From the NCBI GenBank assembly GCA_032718475.1, contig JAUCBJ010003696.1, forward strand, positions 1-41,734: a stretch of 41,734 bases of DNA, written 5' to 3'. The stretch's first letter is position 1. Each line of letters starts with the position of its first letter. The stretch is from Nemertoderma westbladi (taxonomy: Eukaryota; Xenacoelomorpha; Nemertodermatida; Nemertodermatidae). Both the position numbers and the translations under genes were made by a program. Positions 20,611 to 31,620 of this stretch are shown here, piece after piece. The notes beneath the pieces are model-generated. The model saw only the letters and a list, made by a program, of their open reading frames with translations. It had not been told where the DNA came from and ran no database searches.

Positions 20611-22296
20611 CTAGAAGAGAGATGTAGAACTTGAATATCTGAAATACCGCAGCATTCTACTTCGTTTCCACACCGATTTGGCTAATCTTTTTGATACGTC
20701 CAATATCAAGAAATCAAAACTAAGCAAATCAAAGGACTCTAGATTATCGAAAGAACCAGAATCCGCAATCTCAGAGATGGTTCCCAACAAGTGTTCGGTA
20801 TCCTCTTGAACTAGTTTATATAGAACAATCGTAAGTTTAATTATACTAGGCAGAGATCGCAGCACGTTCATCAGACTTCCGCATTTCTTTGTAGTTAAGT
20901 GGAGAGTTTGGATCTTTATATTTATAGCGTGGTCTATAGAGTCTGCTAACAGCGTCAACTTGATTACGTTTGGAAATATGTTTCCTAAATCAGCCAACGA
21001 CAATGGATCATTGTCGGCCTTCTTAACATGGAAGGTCAAGTCTGTGACTTGAGGTAAACTAATTCCTCTACGAACAGTTTGCCAAAGAGAAACTGGAACA
21101 TTATCAACCCAATTCCAGATTAACACCAACCGAGTCAAGTTGGGTAACTCTTTGAGTTGATCAAATAATTGGACAACGTCCTGGTCATTAGTGACTTTCA
21201 ACACGAGCGTCTTGATTGTTTCTCTGCAATAAGGAATAAGGAAGTCCCTAACCTTCTGAGTAACTTCTGAATTAATGTTGAAAAATCGGAAGCGGAAGTC
21301 ATTGGAAATTTGACGGTCGATAAAATACTGGAGTACCTCAAATGAATTTTCTGTATTAATCTCGAGATGTGGGAGCGTTATCTGTAACTCGACTAGATGA
21401 GCCACTGAAATGTTGTCACAAAACTTTAAATAGAGCTTCTGTAATTCCTTCAGACGAGTTACACGTCTTAGTTTGGTGATGGTGATCTCGGATGTTGACA
21501 CATCCAAAACTTTTAATTTCTTGCACCTTTTTATAATAGCAGCGAGAATTGTATCATTTATGTCGATTATCATTATAGATGTGAGCCGTGAAAACCGAAC
21601 TCCTCTTCCAAAAACGTTTTTTATTCTTCTTCTATATCCATCCCTATCATCTTCATAGACCAATGAAATCTCTAAAAATGTCAAGACACCTGACATTCTT
21701 GGGATCCACTTTAATAGTGTAAAATAAATATCTAGAGAAAATTCCCTCACAAACTCGTTGTCTAGGATAAGTTCGAATGTTCTAAAATCCCATTTCCAGC
21801 TCAGATAAATATCACTATAGGTGTCCATGACACCGGCCAACTTCGGTTCCTCTAGACCCCTTAGATGATCGGGTGACATGGGAGATAAAAAAACTGTGAA
21901 CTTTAATAGCAACTCTTCAAACGCCATAACGTAGGCGTGCAGAATATATCGACGTATGCCAAGTTCAAGGGCCGGCGGCGTCATCACACTTGCTATGGTA
22001 CCCATCCAGGCGTTGAGGTCGGCCAAATCGCGGTCGGCTTCGTAACCAACCGAGGTGTTCGACCTTAATGTGGGGAGTCGCGGCAGACAGTCAGACATAC
22101 TCAGACAGTTGCGTGTGCGCACCGCCACAGATGGTTGCGTTACGGGTGAGCTGCGCTGGAAATGCCTTTCCCATCTTCGAACTTCTGTGTTGACCATCCC
22201 TTTAACAAACGCTCTGACTATAGTGGCGATGGAAACTTCTGTCAATGTTAACATTCGGCAGTCCTTGTTTAGAATAACCCGTGGTATTTTTTCCAT
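20611..22296 (-). CDS. Leucine-rich-repeat protein, single exon, unknown function
   Basis: 561 codons uninterrupted from ATG 22296 to stop 20611, far longer than chance in this AT-rich DNA. The N-terminal ~200 residues are not recognised (start MEKIPRVILNKDC). From about residue 225 there are irregular LRR-like segments: RLTSIMIIDINDTI, LKVLDVSTSEITI, LQKLYLKFCDNI, LPNLTRLVLIWNWV, VTDLTFHVKKAD, VIKLTLLADSID, IKLTIVLYKL. Spacing is loose, as in F-box/LRR and orphan invertebrate LRR families, but I cannot see a clear F-box. No signal peptide or transmembrane segment. It is on the same strand as, and upstream of, the ODAD3-like exons. It is either a nested intronic gene or a separate neighbour. 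The lack of introns could reflect retroposition. Confidence 0.8.
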   Translation of the reverse strand: MEKIPRVILNKDCRMLTLTEVSIATIVRAFVKGMVNTEVRRWERHFQRSSPVTQPSVAVRTRNCLSMSDCLPRLPTLRSNTSVGYEADRDLADLNAWMGTIASVMTPPALELGIRRYILHAYVMAFEELLLKFTVFLSPMSPDHLRGLEEPKLAGVMDTYSDIYLSWKWDFRTFELILDNEFVREFSLDIYFTLLKWIPRMSGVLTFLEISLVYEDDRDGYRRRIKNVFGRGVRFSRLTSIMIIDINDTILAAIIKRCKKLKVLDVSTSEITITKLRRVTRLKELQKLYLKFCDNISVAHLVELQITLPHLEINTENSFEVLQYFIDRQISNDFRFRFFNINSEVTQKVRDFLIPYCRETIKTLVLKVTNDQDVVQLFDQLKELPNLTRLVLIWNWVDNVPVSLWQTVRRGISLPQVTDLTFHVKKADNDPLSLADLGNIFPNVIKLTLLADSIDHAINIKIQTLHLTTKKCGSLMNVLRSLPSIIKLTIVLYKLVQEDTEHLLGTISEIADSGSFDNLESFDLLSFDFLILDVSKRLAKSVWKRSRMLRYFRYSSSTSLF

Positions 22297-22904
22297 CTTG
22301 CTACTTTATTTATAAATCATCTTATAATGCGAAATTGCGTAGTATTATACTAGTTAGTTATGGTGATTTTTTAAAACATACAAGAGATATGGGGGGGGGG
22401 GGGGGGGATGACTGGAAACTGGACTCAAGGTACTAATGCAGTATGCGTACCGTACACCCTCCACCACTTTTTCTTAGTGGCTAGTTTTTGCAAATTTTTA
22501 AGGAATACGTTCTATAACAAAAATCCTAAATTTAAAAAAAATTCATGTTCTAGAACAAATATTATTTATTCTAGAATATTTAATGAAAAATGCTATCCCA
22601 GCCAAATCTTTTACACAAGCTAGTGTTTGCTACATATTTATGATAATGTTCTAACACATGAAAAGTATTTTCTAATAAAAATATTCGTGTTCTATAACAA
22701 ATATTTATGGTCTTGAAAAGTTTTCAAAGTACGCCGGGATTATTTTTAAATCCGATTTCTAAGGCCTGAACATCTACCGAAGCCATATATAATATAAAAT
22801 ATCACTCACAACATAACATTCGTAATAATAAATGAATAATAAATAAATAATTTTTAATATTATTTATGTTTTTCTTATCGAGTCTCAGACCCTTGCTCCG
22901 GCAC
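22297..22904. other. Intergenic, dispersed TGTTCTAGAACA-type repeat
   Basis: 17-G tract at 22391-22407. 22470-22720 carries CTAGTTTTTGC, TGTTCTAGAACAAATATT and TTCTATAACAAA motifs, as in the 6940-7870 repeat. No gene. Confidence 0.6.
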
Positions 22905-23337
22905 TTATTATTTATATTTTTGGTATCGAGACATACACGCCCTTTCGAAGACATCAGTGTGGACGTCTTTGCCCTAGGTAAGAAGCACTTACTCGCTTTG
23001 GTGGACCGGTACTCCAGGTTCCTGCCACCTGACGCCACAGCAACGATTGTGGCGCTAAAAAACTGGTTCGTCTAATATGGTCTACCTATGCGGAGTGGTA
23101 ATGCGGTTGTGACTGGCGAGACCTGCTACCCGGCGAGACCCCTTGGTTACGGAGACCGAGGGGGTCCCAGACACGGAAATCGTTCTCGGACACCGGGCCC
23201 TGAATCCGTACCAGACTCAACCGGAATCCGAAATCGCTATCCGGACAGAAACCGGAAAATTCCCAAAGATATGGCTCTACACCAGGCACATCCGCAATAC
23301 CAATGGTAAACTCCCCTGGTTCAAAGGCACCATCTAA
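22905..23337 (+). pseudogene. Ty3/gypsy-like integrase fragment
   Basis: 22920-23070 encodes RPFEDISVDVFALGKKHLLA, LVDRYSRF, then TATIVALKNWFV and a stop, then YGLPMRS. This matches the start of a retroelement integrase catalytic core (Asp of SVDVF, then the LVDRYSRF block). After about 23080 the conserved core is lost. Downstream frames to 23337 are open but not confidently assignable. No LTRs or other pol domains are visible. A short dead remnant. Confidence 0.75.
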
Positions 23338-24474
23338 CGCCAGTGATACTTATAAAACTTTTCACACGTTTATTGTGAACAAGTGTCGACTTAAAACGGG
23401 CACTTATCCCCTACGGTCATATGTGGAACAGCTAATATAATGGTCTCTCTAGGAAAGAAATAGAATGCAAAGGCATCAAATCCACTGCGGTGTTGTCTAA
23501 AATTCTATATTCAAGAAGAATAAATACAGTAAAGACACTAGGTAGTGTTAAAAAATGTATATATATTAGATTTTATAAGTAAGAGTAAGTCTATTTGGTT
23601 GCATTTTAAGAATTGTTAGTTTTCAAAGCCTTATATTTTCTGGTTCACAGGTTATCACTGTTTGAAAAAAATATTTTCTGGAAGTAAAATTTATCACTCC
23701 TCTACAACATGATCATTGAAAATTAATGTTAACATCTACTTTGGGATGTGTAGAGCGAAAAATAGTGGTATTCCATATATGGCACAGTATGCACTCATGG
23801 TAACAGTAAGTTTTAAACCTAAGTGCATACAGGTCCATGACGTGGAACACCATAGTGGTTTAGCCAATCAGAGCCTCTATCTGTTGAACCCACCATAGTA
23901 CTTATTAGCCTGCTACAATCTTTCTCCCCTGTCACTTAACTACTTCATTATATTAGCTCCTGTCAAAATTAATAACTACTGAATCATTTATTTAAAAAAT
24001 TGTTATTCTAGAATTATAACATTTTTGTTATTTAGTAATATTGCTGGTTACTGTAGAAAACCTAAGATGTACTTGTTTTATATAGACTGTCTTTCTTTCT
24101 AGGTGTTGCCCAGCAAATATTATATACAATACATGAACTACATTGTATATGGATTATATATTTTCATTATGTTGTAGAAATAATAATTACAAAATGTTAA
24201 TTTAATTTTTTTTTGATTGTATGCCTATTCAATTCTATTTTCGTGTGAGGATAACGGTGTTATTCAACATCTAAACATTCCCCATTAAAAATGATTCTGA
24301 CTTGTAATTCGGATGAATCTATTTCTACGACCGAATTTTTGAGGTTCCAGTAGTAATTCCGTTGAGGAGATTTTATGGCTCTCGACTTCAAGAAACACCC
24401 CAAGGGCTCACATAATCAGAAACAATACCGAATTACACATCAGAGACATCTGGGGAGTAGGAAGGGATATTCAA
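23338..24474. other. Intergenic, no gene
   Basis: AT-rich. A 9-bp stem hairpin (GTATGCACT..AGTGCATAC) at 23787-23830 is the only structure noted. The small frame 23716-23898 has no support. Confidence 0.55.
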
Positions 24475-27400
24475 AATGAAAACCAAGGGGGTGCTATCAG
24501 TAGAGGAAGGAGACGATGAAATCCAAGGGGGTGCCATCAGTAGAGGAAGGAGACGATGAAATCCAAGGGGGTGCTATCAGTAGAGGAAGGAGACGATAAA
24601 AACCAAGGGGGTGCTATCAGTAGAGGAAGGAGACGATAAAATCCAAGGGGGTGCTATCAGTAGAGGAAGGAGACGATGAAATCCAAGGGGGTGCTATCAG
24701 TAGAGGAAGGAGACGATGAAATCCAAGGGGGTGCTATCAGTAGAGGAAGGCGACGATGAAATCCAAGGGGTGCTATCAGTAGAGGAAGGAGACGATGAAA
24801 TCCAAGGGGTGCTATCAGTAGAGGAAGGAGACGATGAAATCCAAGGGGTGCCATCACTAGAGGAAGGAGACGATAAAATCCAAGGGGGTGCTATCAGTAG
24901 AGGAAGGAGACGATGAAATCCAAGGGGGTGCTATCAGTAGAGGAAGGAGACGATGAAATCCAAGGGGGTGCTATCAGTAGAGGAAGGCGACGATGAAATC
25001 CAAGGGGTGCTATCAGTAGAGGAAGGAGACGATGAAATCCAAGGGGTGCCATCAGTAGAGGAAGGAGACGCTGAAAACCAAGGGGTGCTATCACTAGAGG
25101 AAGGAGACGATGAAATCCAAGGGGTGCCATCACTAGAGGAAGGAGACGATGAAATCCAAGGGGGTGCTATCAGTAGAGGAAGGAGACGATGAAATCCAAG
25201 GGGTGCCATCAGTAGAGGAAGGAGACGATGAAATCCAAGGGGGTGCTTTCAGTAGAGGAAGTATACGATGAAAACCAAGGGGTGCTATCAGTAGAGGAAG
25301 GAGACGATGAAATCCAAGGGGTGCCATCAGTAGAGGAAGGAGACGATGAAATCCAAGGGGTGCTATCAGTAGAGGAACGAGACGATGAAATCCAAGGGGT
25401 GCTATCAGTAGAGGAAGGCGACGATGAAATCCAAGGGGTGCCATCAGTAGAGGAAGGAGATGATGAAATCCAAGGGGGTGCCATCAGTAGAGGAAGGAGA
25501 CGATGAAATCCAAGGGGTGCTATCAGTAGAGGAAGGAGACGATGAAATCCAAGGGGGTGCTATCAGTAGAGGAAGGAGACGATGAAATCCAAGGGGGTGC
25601 TATCAGTAGAGGAAGGAGACGATGAAATCCAAGGGGTGCCATCAGTAGAGGAAGGAGACGATGAATTCCAAGGGGGTGCTATCAGTAGAGGAAGGAGACG
25701 ATGATATCCAAGGGGTGCTATCAGTAGAGGAAGGAGACGATGAATTCCAAGGGGGTGCTATCAGTAGAGGAAGGAGACGATGATATCCACGGGGTGCTAT
25801 CAGTAGAGGAAGGAGACGATGAAATCCAAGGGGTGCTATCAGTAGAGGAAGGAGACGATGAAATCCAAGGGGGTGCTATCAGTAGAGGAAGGAGACGATG
25901 AAATCCAAGGGGTGCCATCAGTAGAGGAAGGAGACGATGAAATCCAAGGGGGTGCGCTATCAGTAGAGGATGGAGACGATGAAATCCAAGGGGTGCCATC
26001 AGTAGAGGAAGGAGATGATGAAATCCAAGGGGGTGCTATCAGTAGAGGAAGGAGACGATGAAATCCAAGGGGTGCTATCAGTAGAGGAAGGAGACGATGA
26101 AATCCAAGGGGTGCCATCACTAGAGGAAGGCGACGATGAAATCCAAGGGGTGCCATCAGTAGATGAAGGAGACGATGAATTCCAAGGGGGTGCCATCAGT
26201 AGAGGAAGGAGACGATGAAATCCAAGGGGTGCTATCAGTAGAGGAAGGAGACGATGAAATCCAAGGGGGTGCCATCAGTAGAGGAAGGAGACGATGAAAT
26301 CCAAGGGGTGCCATCAGTAGAGGAAGGAGACGATGAAATCCAAGGGGGTGCTATCAGTAGAGGAAGTATACGATGAAAACCAAGGGGGTGCTATCAGTAG
26401 AGGAAGGAGACGATGAAATCCAAGGGGTGCCATCAGTAGAGGAAGGAGACGATGAAATCCAAGGGGTGCTATCAGTAGAGGAACGAGACGATGAAATCCA
26501 AGGGGTGCTATCAGTAGAGGAAGGAGACGATGAAATCCAAGGGGTGCTATCAGTAGAGGAAGGAGACGATGAAATCCAAGGGGGTGCTATCAGTAGAGGA
26601 AGGAGACGATGAAATCCAAGGGGGTGCTATCAGTAGAGGAAGGAGACGATGAAATCCAAGGGGTGCCATCAGTAGAGGAAGGAGACGATGAATTCCAAGG
26701 GGGTGCTATCAGTAGAGGAAGGAGACGATGATATCCAAGGGGTGCTATCAGTAGAGGAAGGAGACGATGAATTCCAAGGGGGTGCTATCAGTAGAGGAAG
26801 GAGACGATGATATCCACGGGGTGCTATCAGTAGAGGAAGGAGACGATGAAATCCAAGGGGTGCTATCAGTAGAGGAAGGAGACGATGAAATCCAAGGGGG
26901 TGCTATCAGTAGAGGAAGGAGACGATGAAATCCAAGGGGTGCCATCAGTAGAGGAAGGAGACGATGAAATCCAAGGGGGTGCGCTATCAGTAGAGGAAGG
27001 AGACGATGAAATCCAAGGGGTGCCATCAGTAGAGGAAGGAGATGATGAAATCCAAGGGGGTGCTATCAGTAGAGGAAGGAGACGATGAAATCCAAGGGGT
27101 GCTATCAGTAGAGGAAGGAGACGATGAAATCCAAGGGGTGCCATCACTAGAGGAAGGCGACGATGAAATCCAAGGGGTGCCATCAGTAGATGAAGGAGAC
27201 GATGAATTCCAAGGGGGTGCCATCAGTAGAGGAAGGAGACGATGAAATCCAAGGGGTGCTATCAGTAGAGGAAGGAGACGATGAAATCCAAGGGGGTGCC
27301 ATCAGTAGAGGAAGGAGACGATGAAATCCAAGGGGTGCCATCAGTAGAGGAAGGAGACGATGAAATCCAAGGGGGTGCTATCAGTAGAGGAAGTATACGA

Positions 27401-27862
27401 TGAAAACCAAGGGGGTGCTATCAGTAGAGGAAGGAGACGATGAAATCCAAGGGGTGCCATCAGTAGAGGAAGGAGACGATGAAATCCAAGGGGTGCTATC
27501 AGTAGAGGAACGAGACGATGAAATCCAAGGGGTGCTATCAGTAGAGGAAGGCGACGATGAAATCCAAGGGGTGCCATCAGTAGAGGAAGGAGATGATGAA
27601 ATCCAAGGGGGTGCCATCAGTAGAGGAAGGAGACGATGAAATCCAAGGGGTGCTATCAGTAGAGGAAGGAGACGATGAAATCCAAGGGGGTGCTATCAGT
27701 AGAGGAAGGAGACGATGAAATCCAAGGGGGTGCTATCAGTAGAGGAAGGAGACGATGAAATCCAAGGGGTGCCATCAGTAGAGGAAGGAGACGATGAATT
27801 CCAAGGGGGTGCTATCAGTAGAGGAAGGAGACGATGAAATCCAAGGGGGTGCTATCAGTAGG
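24475..27862. repeat. 39/40-bp minisatellite with 1-kb higher-order repeats
   Basis: About 85 units; core GTAGAGGAAGGAGACGATGA then AATCCAAGGGG(G)TGCTATCA. Units differ by four or five G, giving 39 or 40 bp, so frames drift and all six contain long spurious ORFs. A higher-order period of 1,027 bp is exact over long stretches: 25721-26156 reappears at 26748-27183. Blocks are marked by a variant unit GAAGTATACGATGAAAACC near 25259, 26366 and 27393. Confidence 0.95.
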
Positions 27863-28525
27863 AGGAAGGAAAGGGTAATAATAAGGGAAGGAGTAAGGGT
27901 AATAAGGGAAGGAGAAAGGGTAATAAGGGAAGGAGAAAGGGTAATAAGGGAAGGAGAAAGGGTAATAAGGGCAAGGAGAAAGGGTAATAAGGGAAGGGAT
28001 AAAGGGTAAATAAGGGGAGGAGAAAGGGTAATAAGGGAAGGAGAAAGGGTAATAAGGGGAGGATAAAGGGTAATAAGGGGAGGATAAAGGGTAATAAGGG
28101 TAATAAGGGATAATAAGGGAAGGAGAAAGGGTAAAAAGGGAAGGAGAAAGGTAATAAGGGAAGGATAAAGGGTAATAAGGGAAGGAGAAAGGGTAATAAG
28201 GGAAGGAGAAAGGGTAATAAGGGAAGGAGAAAGGGTAATAAGGGAAGGAGAAAAGGGTAATAAGGGAAGGAGAAAGGGTAATAAGGGAAGGATAAAGGGT
28301 AATAAGGGGAGGATAAAGGGTAATAAGGGAAGGAGAAAGGGTAATAAGGGAAGGAGAAAGGGAAATAAGGGAAGGAGAAAGGGTAATAAGGGAAGGAAAA
28401 AGGGTAATAAGGGAAGGAGAAAGGGTAATAGGGGAAGGAGTAAAGGGTAATAAGGGAAGGAGAAAGGGTAAAAAGGGAAGGAGAAAAGGGTAAAAAGGGG
28501 AGGATAAAGGGTAATAAGGGAAGTG
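27863..28525. repeat. 21-bp G-rich purine minisatellite
   Basis: About 31 units of AAGGGTAATAAGGGAAGGAG plus one A. Purines plus T only on the plus strand, with repeated GGG runs, so G-quadruplex or triplex formation is plausible. The 242-codon minus-strand frame (PYYPFSF repeats) is an artefact. Confidence 0.95.
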
Positions 28526-29165
28526 TTTACTGTGAAAGATCACCCATGGTGGAGAACAGGTATTCCTTTTAGGAAACAGACTGGAAATGTTTACTGTGGA
28601 TGATCCCCCATGGTATGGTGGTGAACAGACATTCCTTTAGGAAACAGAGTGGAAGGGTTTACTGTGCAAGATCACTCATGATGGATAACAAGCATTCCTT
28701 TAGGAAACAAAGTGGGAGGGTTTATTGTGGAAGATCAATCAAGTTTGTGAACAGGAATTCCTTTAGGAAACAGAGTGGAATGGTTTACTGTGGAAGATCA
28801 CCCATACATGGTGGTGAACAGGCATTCCTTTAGGAAACCAGTGTGGAAGAGTTTACTGTGGAAGATCAATCAAGTTTGTTAACAGGCATTCCTTTAGGAA
28901 ACAGAGTGGAAGGTTTTACTGTGGAAGATCACCCATGGTGGTGAACAGACATTATTTTAGGAAACAGAGTGGAAGGGTTTACTGTGGAAGATCACCCACA
29001 CCCATGCATGGTGGTGAACAGGCATTCCTTTAGGAAACAGAGTGGAAGGGTTTACTGTGAAACATCGAATAAGTTGGTGAACAGGCATTCCTTTAGGTAA
29101 CAGAGTAGAAGGGTTTACTGTGGGAGGTCTCCCATGGTGGTGAACAGGCCAGTTCCTTGGCTTAA
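28526..29165. repeat. ~65-95-bp degenerate tandem repeat
   Basis: About eight copies with conserved cores GGCATTCCTTTAGGAAACAG and GGGTTTACTGTGGAAGATCA. Spacer length between cores varies (CCCATGGTGGTGAACA or ATCAAGTTTGTGAACA types). It follows the 21-bp array directly. Confidence 0.9.
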
Positions 29166-29342
29166 GGGGGGGTACACCATTATGGTCCAAAATACTGTAT
29201 GTCGAAATTTTTTTTATGCTCTATTATAATGCACCATTGAATGGTGTTTCCAAATCTGAAAAACCGCTATTTAATAGCTCTTTAGTTTTCAAGTTATGAC
29301 AATTTCCATTTAGGGAATCCTATTGAAATTACTATTACTATG
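29166..29342. other. Spacer, nothing recognised
   Basis: Short AT-rich stretch between the tandem repeat and the LINE fragment. Confidence 0.5.
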
Positions 29343-29428
29343 TATAATGAAAGTATGCTGAACATACATGAGCGAGAGACTGAATCAACGGCCTTGAAGA
29401 AGTCAACAAAGATAACAGCCAGATGCCT
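29343..29428 (-). pseudogene. 85-bp fragment of the 13.2-kb LINE family
   Basis: The reverse complement matches about 13640-13725 (RT motif A region, VIFVDFFKA..DSVSR, and FSILSL) with few differences. At the nonsense codon of the longer copy this one has TCA instead of TAA. Confidence 0.85.
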
Positions 29429-29868
29429 TGCCTATGGTCAGAGAATGATCCAACTCTGTAACTTGGCAATCGCTCAAATCCATCCAGCTGAATGGCACAG
29501 TAGAGTAAACTAAAGTATATTCCCTATACAATGTTCTGAAGGGGAGACTGACAGAGAGTCCAACAATAAAACATTTTGCAATAATGTTGACATTAATGTA
29601 GCCAACTCACTGTGTACTTAAGTCATTCAGCTTACATTAGCAGAGGGAGATATTCCCATAGAGTGCGCATTGGGAAGAGTAATTCAGCTGAGGCAATAAT
29701 AGATTTCAAAACTAAACCAACCAGTTAATATTTGCTTTGACAGAGTGTCCTAGGGCCTAAACAAACAGTATGGGTGTACTAAGTACAATAATCTTGGCAA
29801 CCTCATCGATTTATACTAAGCCTTGTGTAGAAATCCCATTACATAAGCCATTTTTCATCACGACACCA
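29429..29868. other. Non-coding, nothing recognised
   Basis: No gene or repeat supported. The 29770-29958 frame runs into the dispersed repeat. Confidence 0.5.
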
Positions 29869-30109
29869 GCTGTTATTGGTGTTATTTTACCATTGCGCCT
29901 ATGGCGTTTTTTCGTTTATGTCTATCTTTTTCGAGCCCACGGCTCATGGACGAAATAGCGGAACATACCAGGGACCTTAGAATCCGGTCAGCCAGCCGCT
30001 GTGAAAATTTCATCAAAATCGTTAGAGTAGTTTTGGCTATAGATTAACCAGCCAGCCAGTCAATCAGCCAACAATTCTTACAGTAATGAACCTCTCGGTT
30101 CCTAACTAG
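29869..30109 (+). repeat. Dispersed repeat, copy B
   Basis: Second copy of the 10968-11220 repeat, same orientation, ending with hairpin GAACCTCTCGGTTC (30088-30101), then CTAACTAG and T. Its end is only 12 bp from the start of the kinase exon. Confidence 0.8.
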
Positions 30110-30121
30110 TGACGGGCCCAG

Positions 30122-30598
30122 GTCAAACGGAACCGAGAAGAAGCTGGCCCATCACAGCAACCTCCTGGTCCAGAACCTAATTCCCAGCGATCTGACAGCT
30201 CCAGTAATTCTGATACTGTAGAGCTGACCCCCGAACGCAAAGTGGAGACATTGGATCCCTACTGGATGGCCCCTGAGATGATTCAAGGGCAGCAGTACGA
30301 CGAGCGCGTCGATGTGTTCTCCTTCGGGATCGTTGTCGCGGAGATCGTCGGACGGATCTACGCGGACCCGGACATCCTCCCCCGGACGGACCACGATTAT
30401 GGACTGGATCGGCCGCGTTTCTACGATAAGTTCTGCCACAACTGTCCCGAGCCGTTGTACAAGCTCGCCTTCCTGTGCTGCTCGTTGGATACGGAACGGC
30501 GGCCGCCGTTCCAGCTGTTAGAGGCGTGGTTCGTTTCGCTCGGATCCTGGTTGGATATCGGCAGACCCCCTCCTCCCCCGATCTCCAACACGAACTAA
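30122..30598 (+). CDS. LIM-kinase-type protein kinase, C-terminal exon
   Basis: 158 codons to TAA at 30596-30598, opened by a plausible acceptor (GGGCCCAG/GTC). Residues 1-42 are a polar Ser/Pro/Glu linker (QQPPGPEPN, SDSSSNSD). Then come kinase subdomains VIII-XI: DPYWMAPEMI (APE motif), YDERVDVFSFGIVVAEIVGR (invariant Asp of subdomain IX), ADPDILPRT, CPEPLYKLAFLCCSLD and ERRPPF (conserved Arg). VDVFSFGIV..EI(V)GR and ADPD.LPRT are LIMK/TESK hallmarks and look closer to LIMK, a cofilin kinase of the actin pathway. The P-loop, Lys, HRD and DFG segments are not found upstream. Odd: the residues before PYW (RKVETLD) differ from the usual LIMK activation-loop sequence, and the exon is far more GC-rich than its surroundings. 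It could be a real terminal exon or a retained fragment. Confidence 0.75.
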   Translation, partial: VKRNREEAGPSQQPPGPEPNSQRSDSSSNSDTVELTPERKVETLDPYWMAPEMIQGQQYDERVDVFSFGIVVAEIVGRIYADPDILPRTDHDYGLDRPRFYDKFCHNCPEPLYKLAFLCCSLDTERRPPFQLLEAWFVSLGSWLDIGRPPPPPISNTN

Positions 30599-31115
30599 CT
30601 CTGGTTCACACCGACGACCAAGAGAAATCCCTATAATTATTTCCCCTTAAGGTCTTCTTCTCTCTATTGTGCCGCTAATATTATTAGAGTAACAATATAT
30701 TTTAATTTCTAACAGTAAACTGACTCAGTATGGATTGTACCAGTAATAATAATATGAAAGAATTAATTGTGCATTGTGATTTATTAATATGAGGGTGCTA
30801 CGCTAATATAGAGTGTTAGTCAAACAAATATTTAGCCATAACTTAGTTGTAATGAATATACTATTTATAATTTCTGTAGTTTTACATTTTGCTAATATTC
30901 TTTAATTTGTATGTTTGATAATTAATTTGCTTCTGATTAGTTTCTATAGGTTTATCTTTAACTTTCTATTTTTTTCTAACGATTATTTAAAAGTATTTGT
31001 AACATATTAAATTAATAATTAAATCAATCATTTAGTTATAAATTATCAAGTAGAAGGAAATGTTTATGATTGACAAAACAATTACCGGCATGTAAATAAT
31101 CCGTATGTAATAGCC

Positions 31116-31116
<1 letters not shown>
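30599..31116. other. Probable 3' UTR/intergenic, no further gene
   Basis: Strongly AT-rich after the kinase stop. No canonical AATAAA is seen nearby. Confidence 0.5.

Positions 31117-31147
<31 letters not shown>
31117..31147 (+). repeat. 31-C homopolymer
   Basis: Longest homopolymer in the window; the minus strand is poly-G. Confidence 0.95.
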
Positions 31148-31157
31148 ACAAAAATTG

Positions 31158-31225
31158 AATAGGTGAGAATCGAACCAACGACCACATACTCTTGTAACTC
31201 AACGTGTTACCCTCTACGCTAATTT
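31158..31225 (-). repeat. tRNA-derived SINE head or tRNA pseudogene
   Basis: The minus strand has an A-box-like TAGCGTAGAGGGTAAC (31221-31206) and a B box GGTTCGATTCTCACC (31176-31162) at tRNA-like spacing. No intact anticodon loop or acceptor stem is visible, so this is not a functional tRNA. A SINE head is likely, followed by TATTCAATTTTTGT and the poly-G. Confidence 0.6.
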
Positions 31226-31505
31226 GGTTTTTAACTTTATAATTAACATGTCGGGCTTTCATGTTACAAGGATGTTCTAGAATATTTAAATACTGTATGC
31301 ATAATTACAAATAATTCCCTACAAATAAATAAAATAAGATTTGCCATAGTTCATGTTTAGCACATAAAACTTTTACGGCCTTATCGCTCGAATCGCGAGT
31401 AATAACCTTTTAAAGTGGTATTTTATGAACAATGACGTATATAATTATGTAAAAAATATCGCCTCTACCAAAACTGTGTGTTACAATGATTGTTGGTGAG
31501 TGCGA

Positions 31506-31617
31506 GTCTGTAGGCCCAACTGCCTGAACCGGTACTGCTGTAGGTCTGTAGGCCCAACTGCCTGAACCGGTATCCTGCTGTAGGCCCGTAGGCTCAACTG
31601 TCCTAACCGGTACTTCC
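31506..31617. repeat. ~38-bp tandem triplication
   Basis: Three copies of GTCTGTAGGCCCAACTGCCT plus GAACCGGTA(C/T), the third diverged. Confidence 0.85.
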
Positions 31618-31620
31618 AGT

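Noticed and set aside
24475-28543. Many long open frames on both strands (acidic VEEGDDEIQG-type and PYYPFSF repeats)
   Set aside because: They are read-through of minisatellites, open in several frames at once, with no start context or conserved domain.
28526-29165. Repeat-spacer pattern that might suggest a CRISPR array
   Set aside because: The DNA is clearly eukaryotic, the spacers are repeated and related, and no cas genes exist.
31158-31225. Functional tRNA gene
   Set aside because: No complete cloverleaf: acceptor stem and anticodon arm do not pair.
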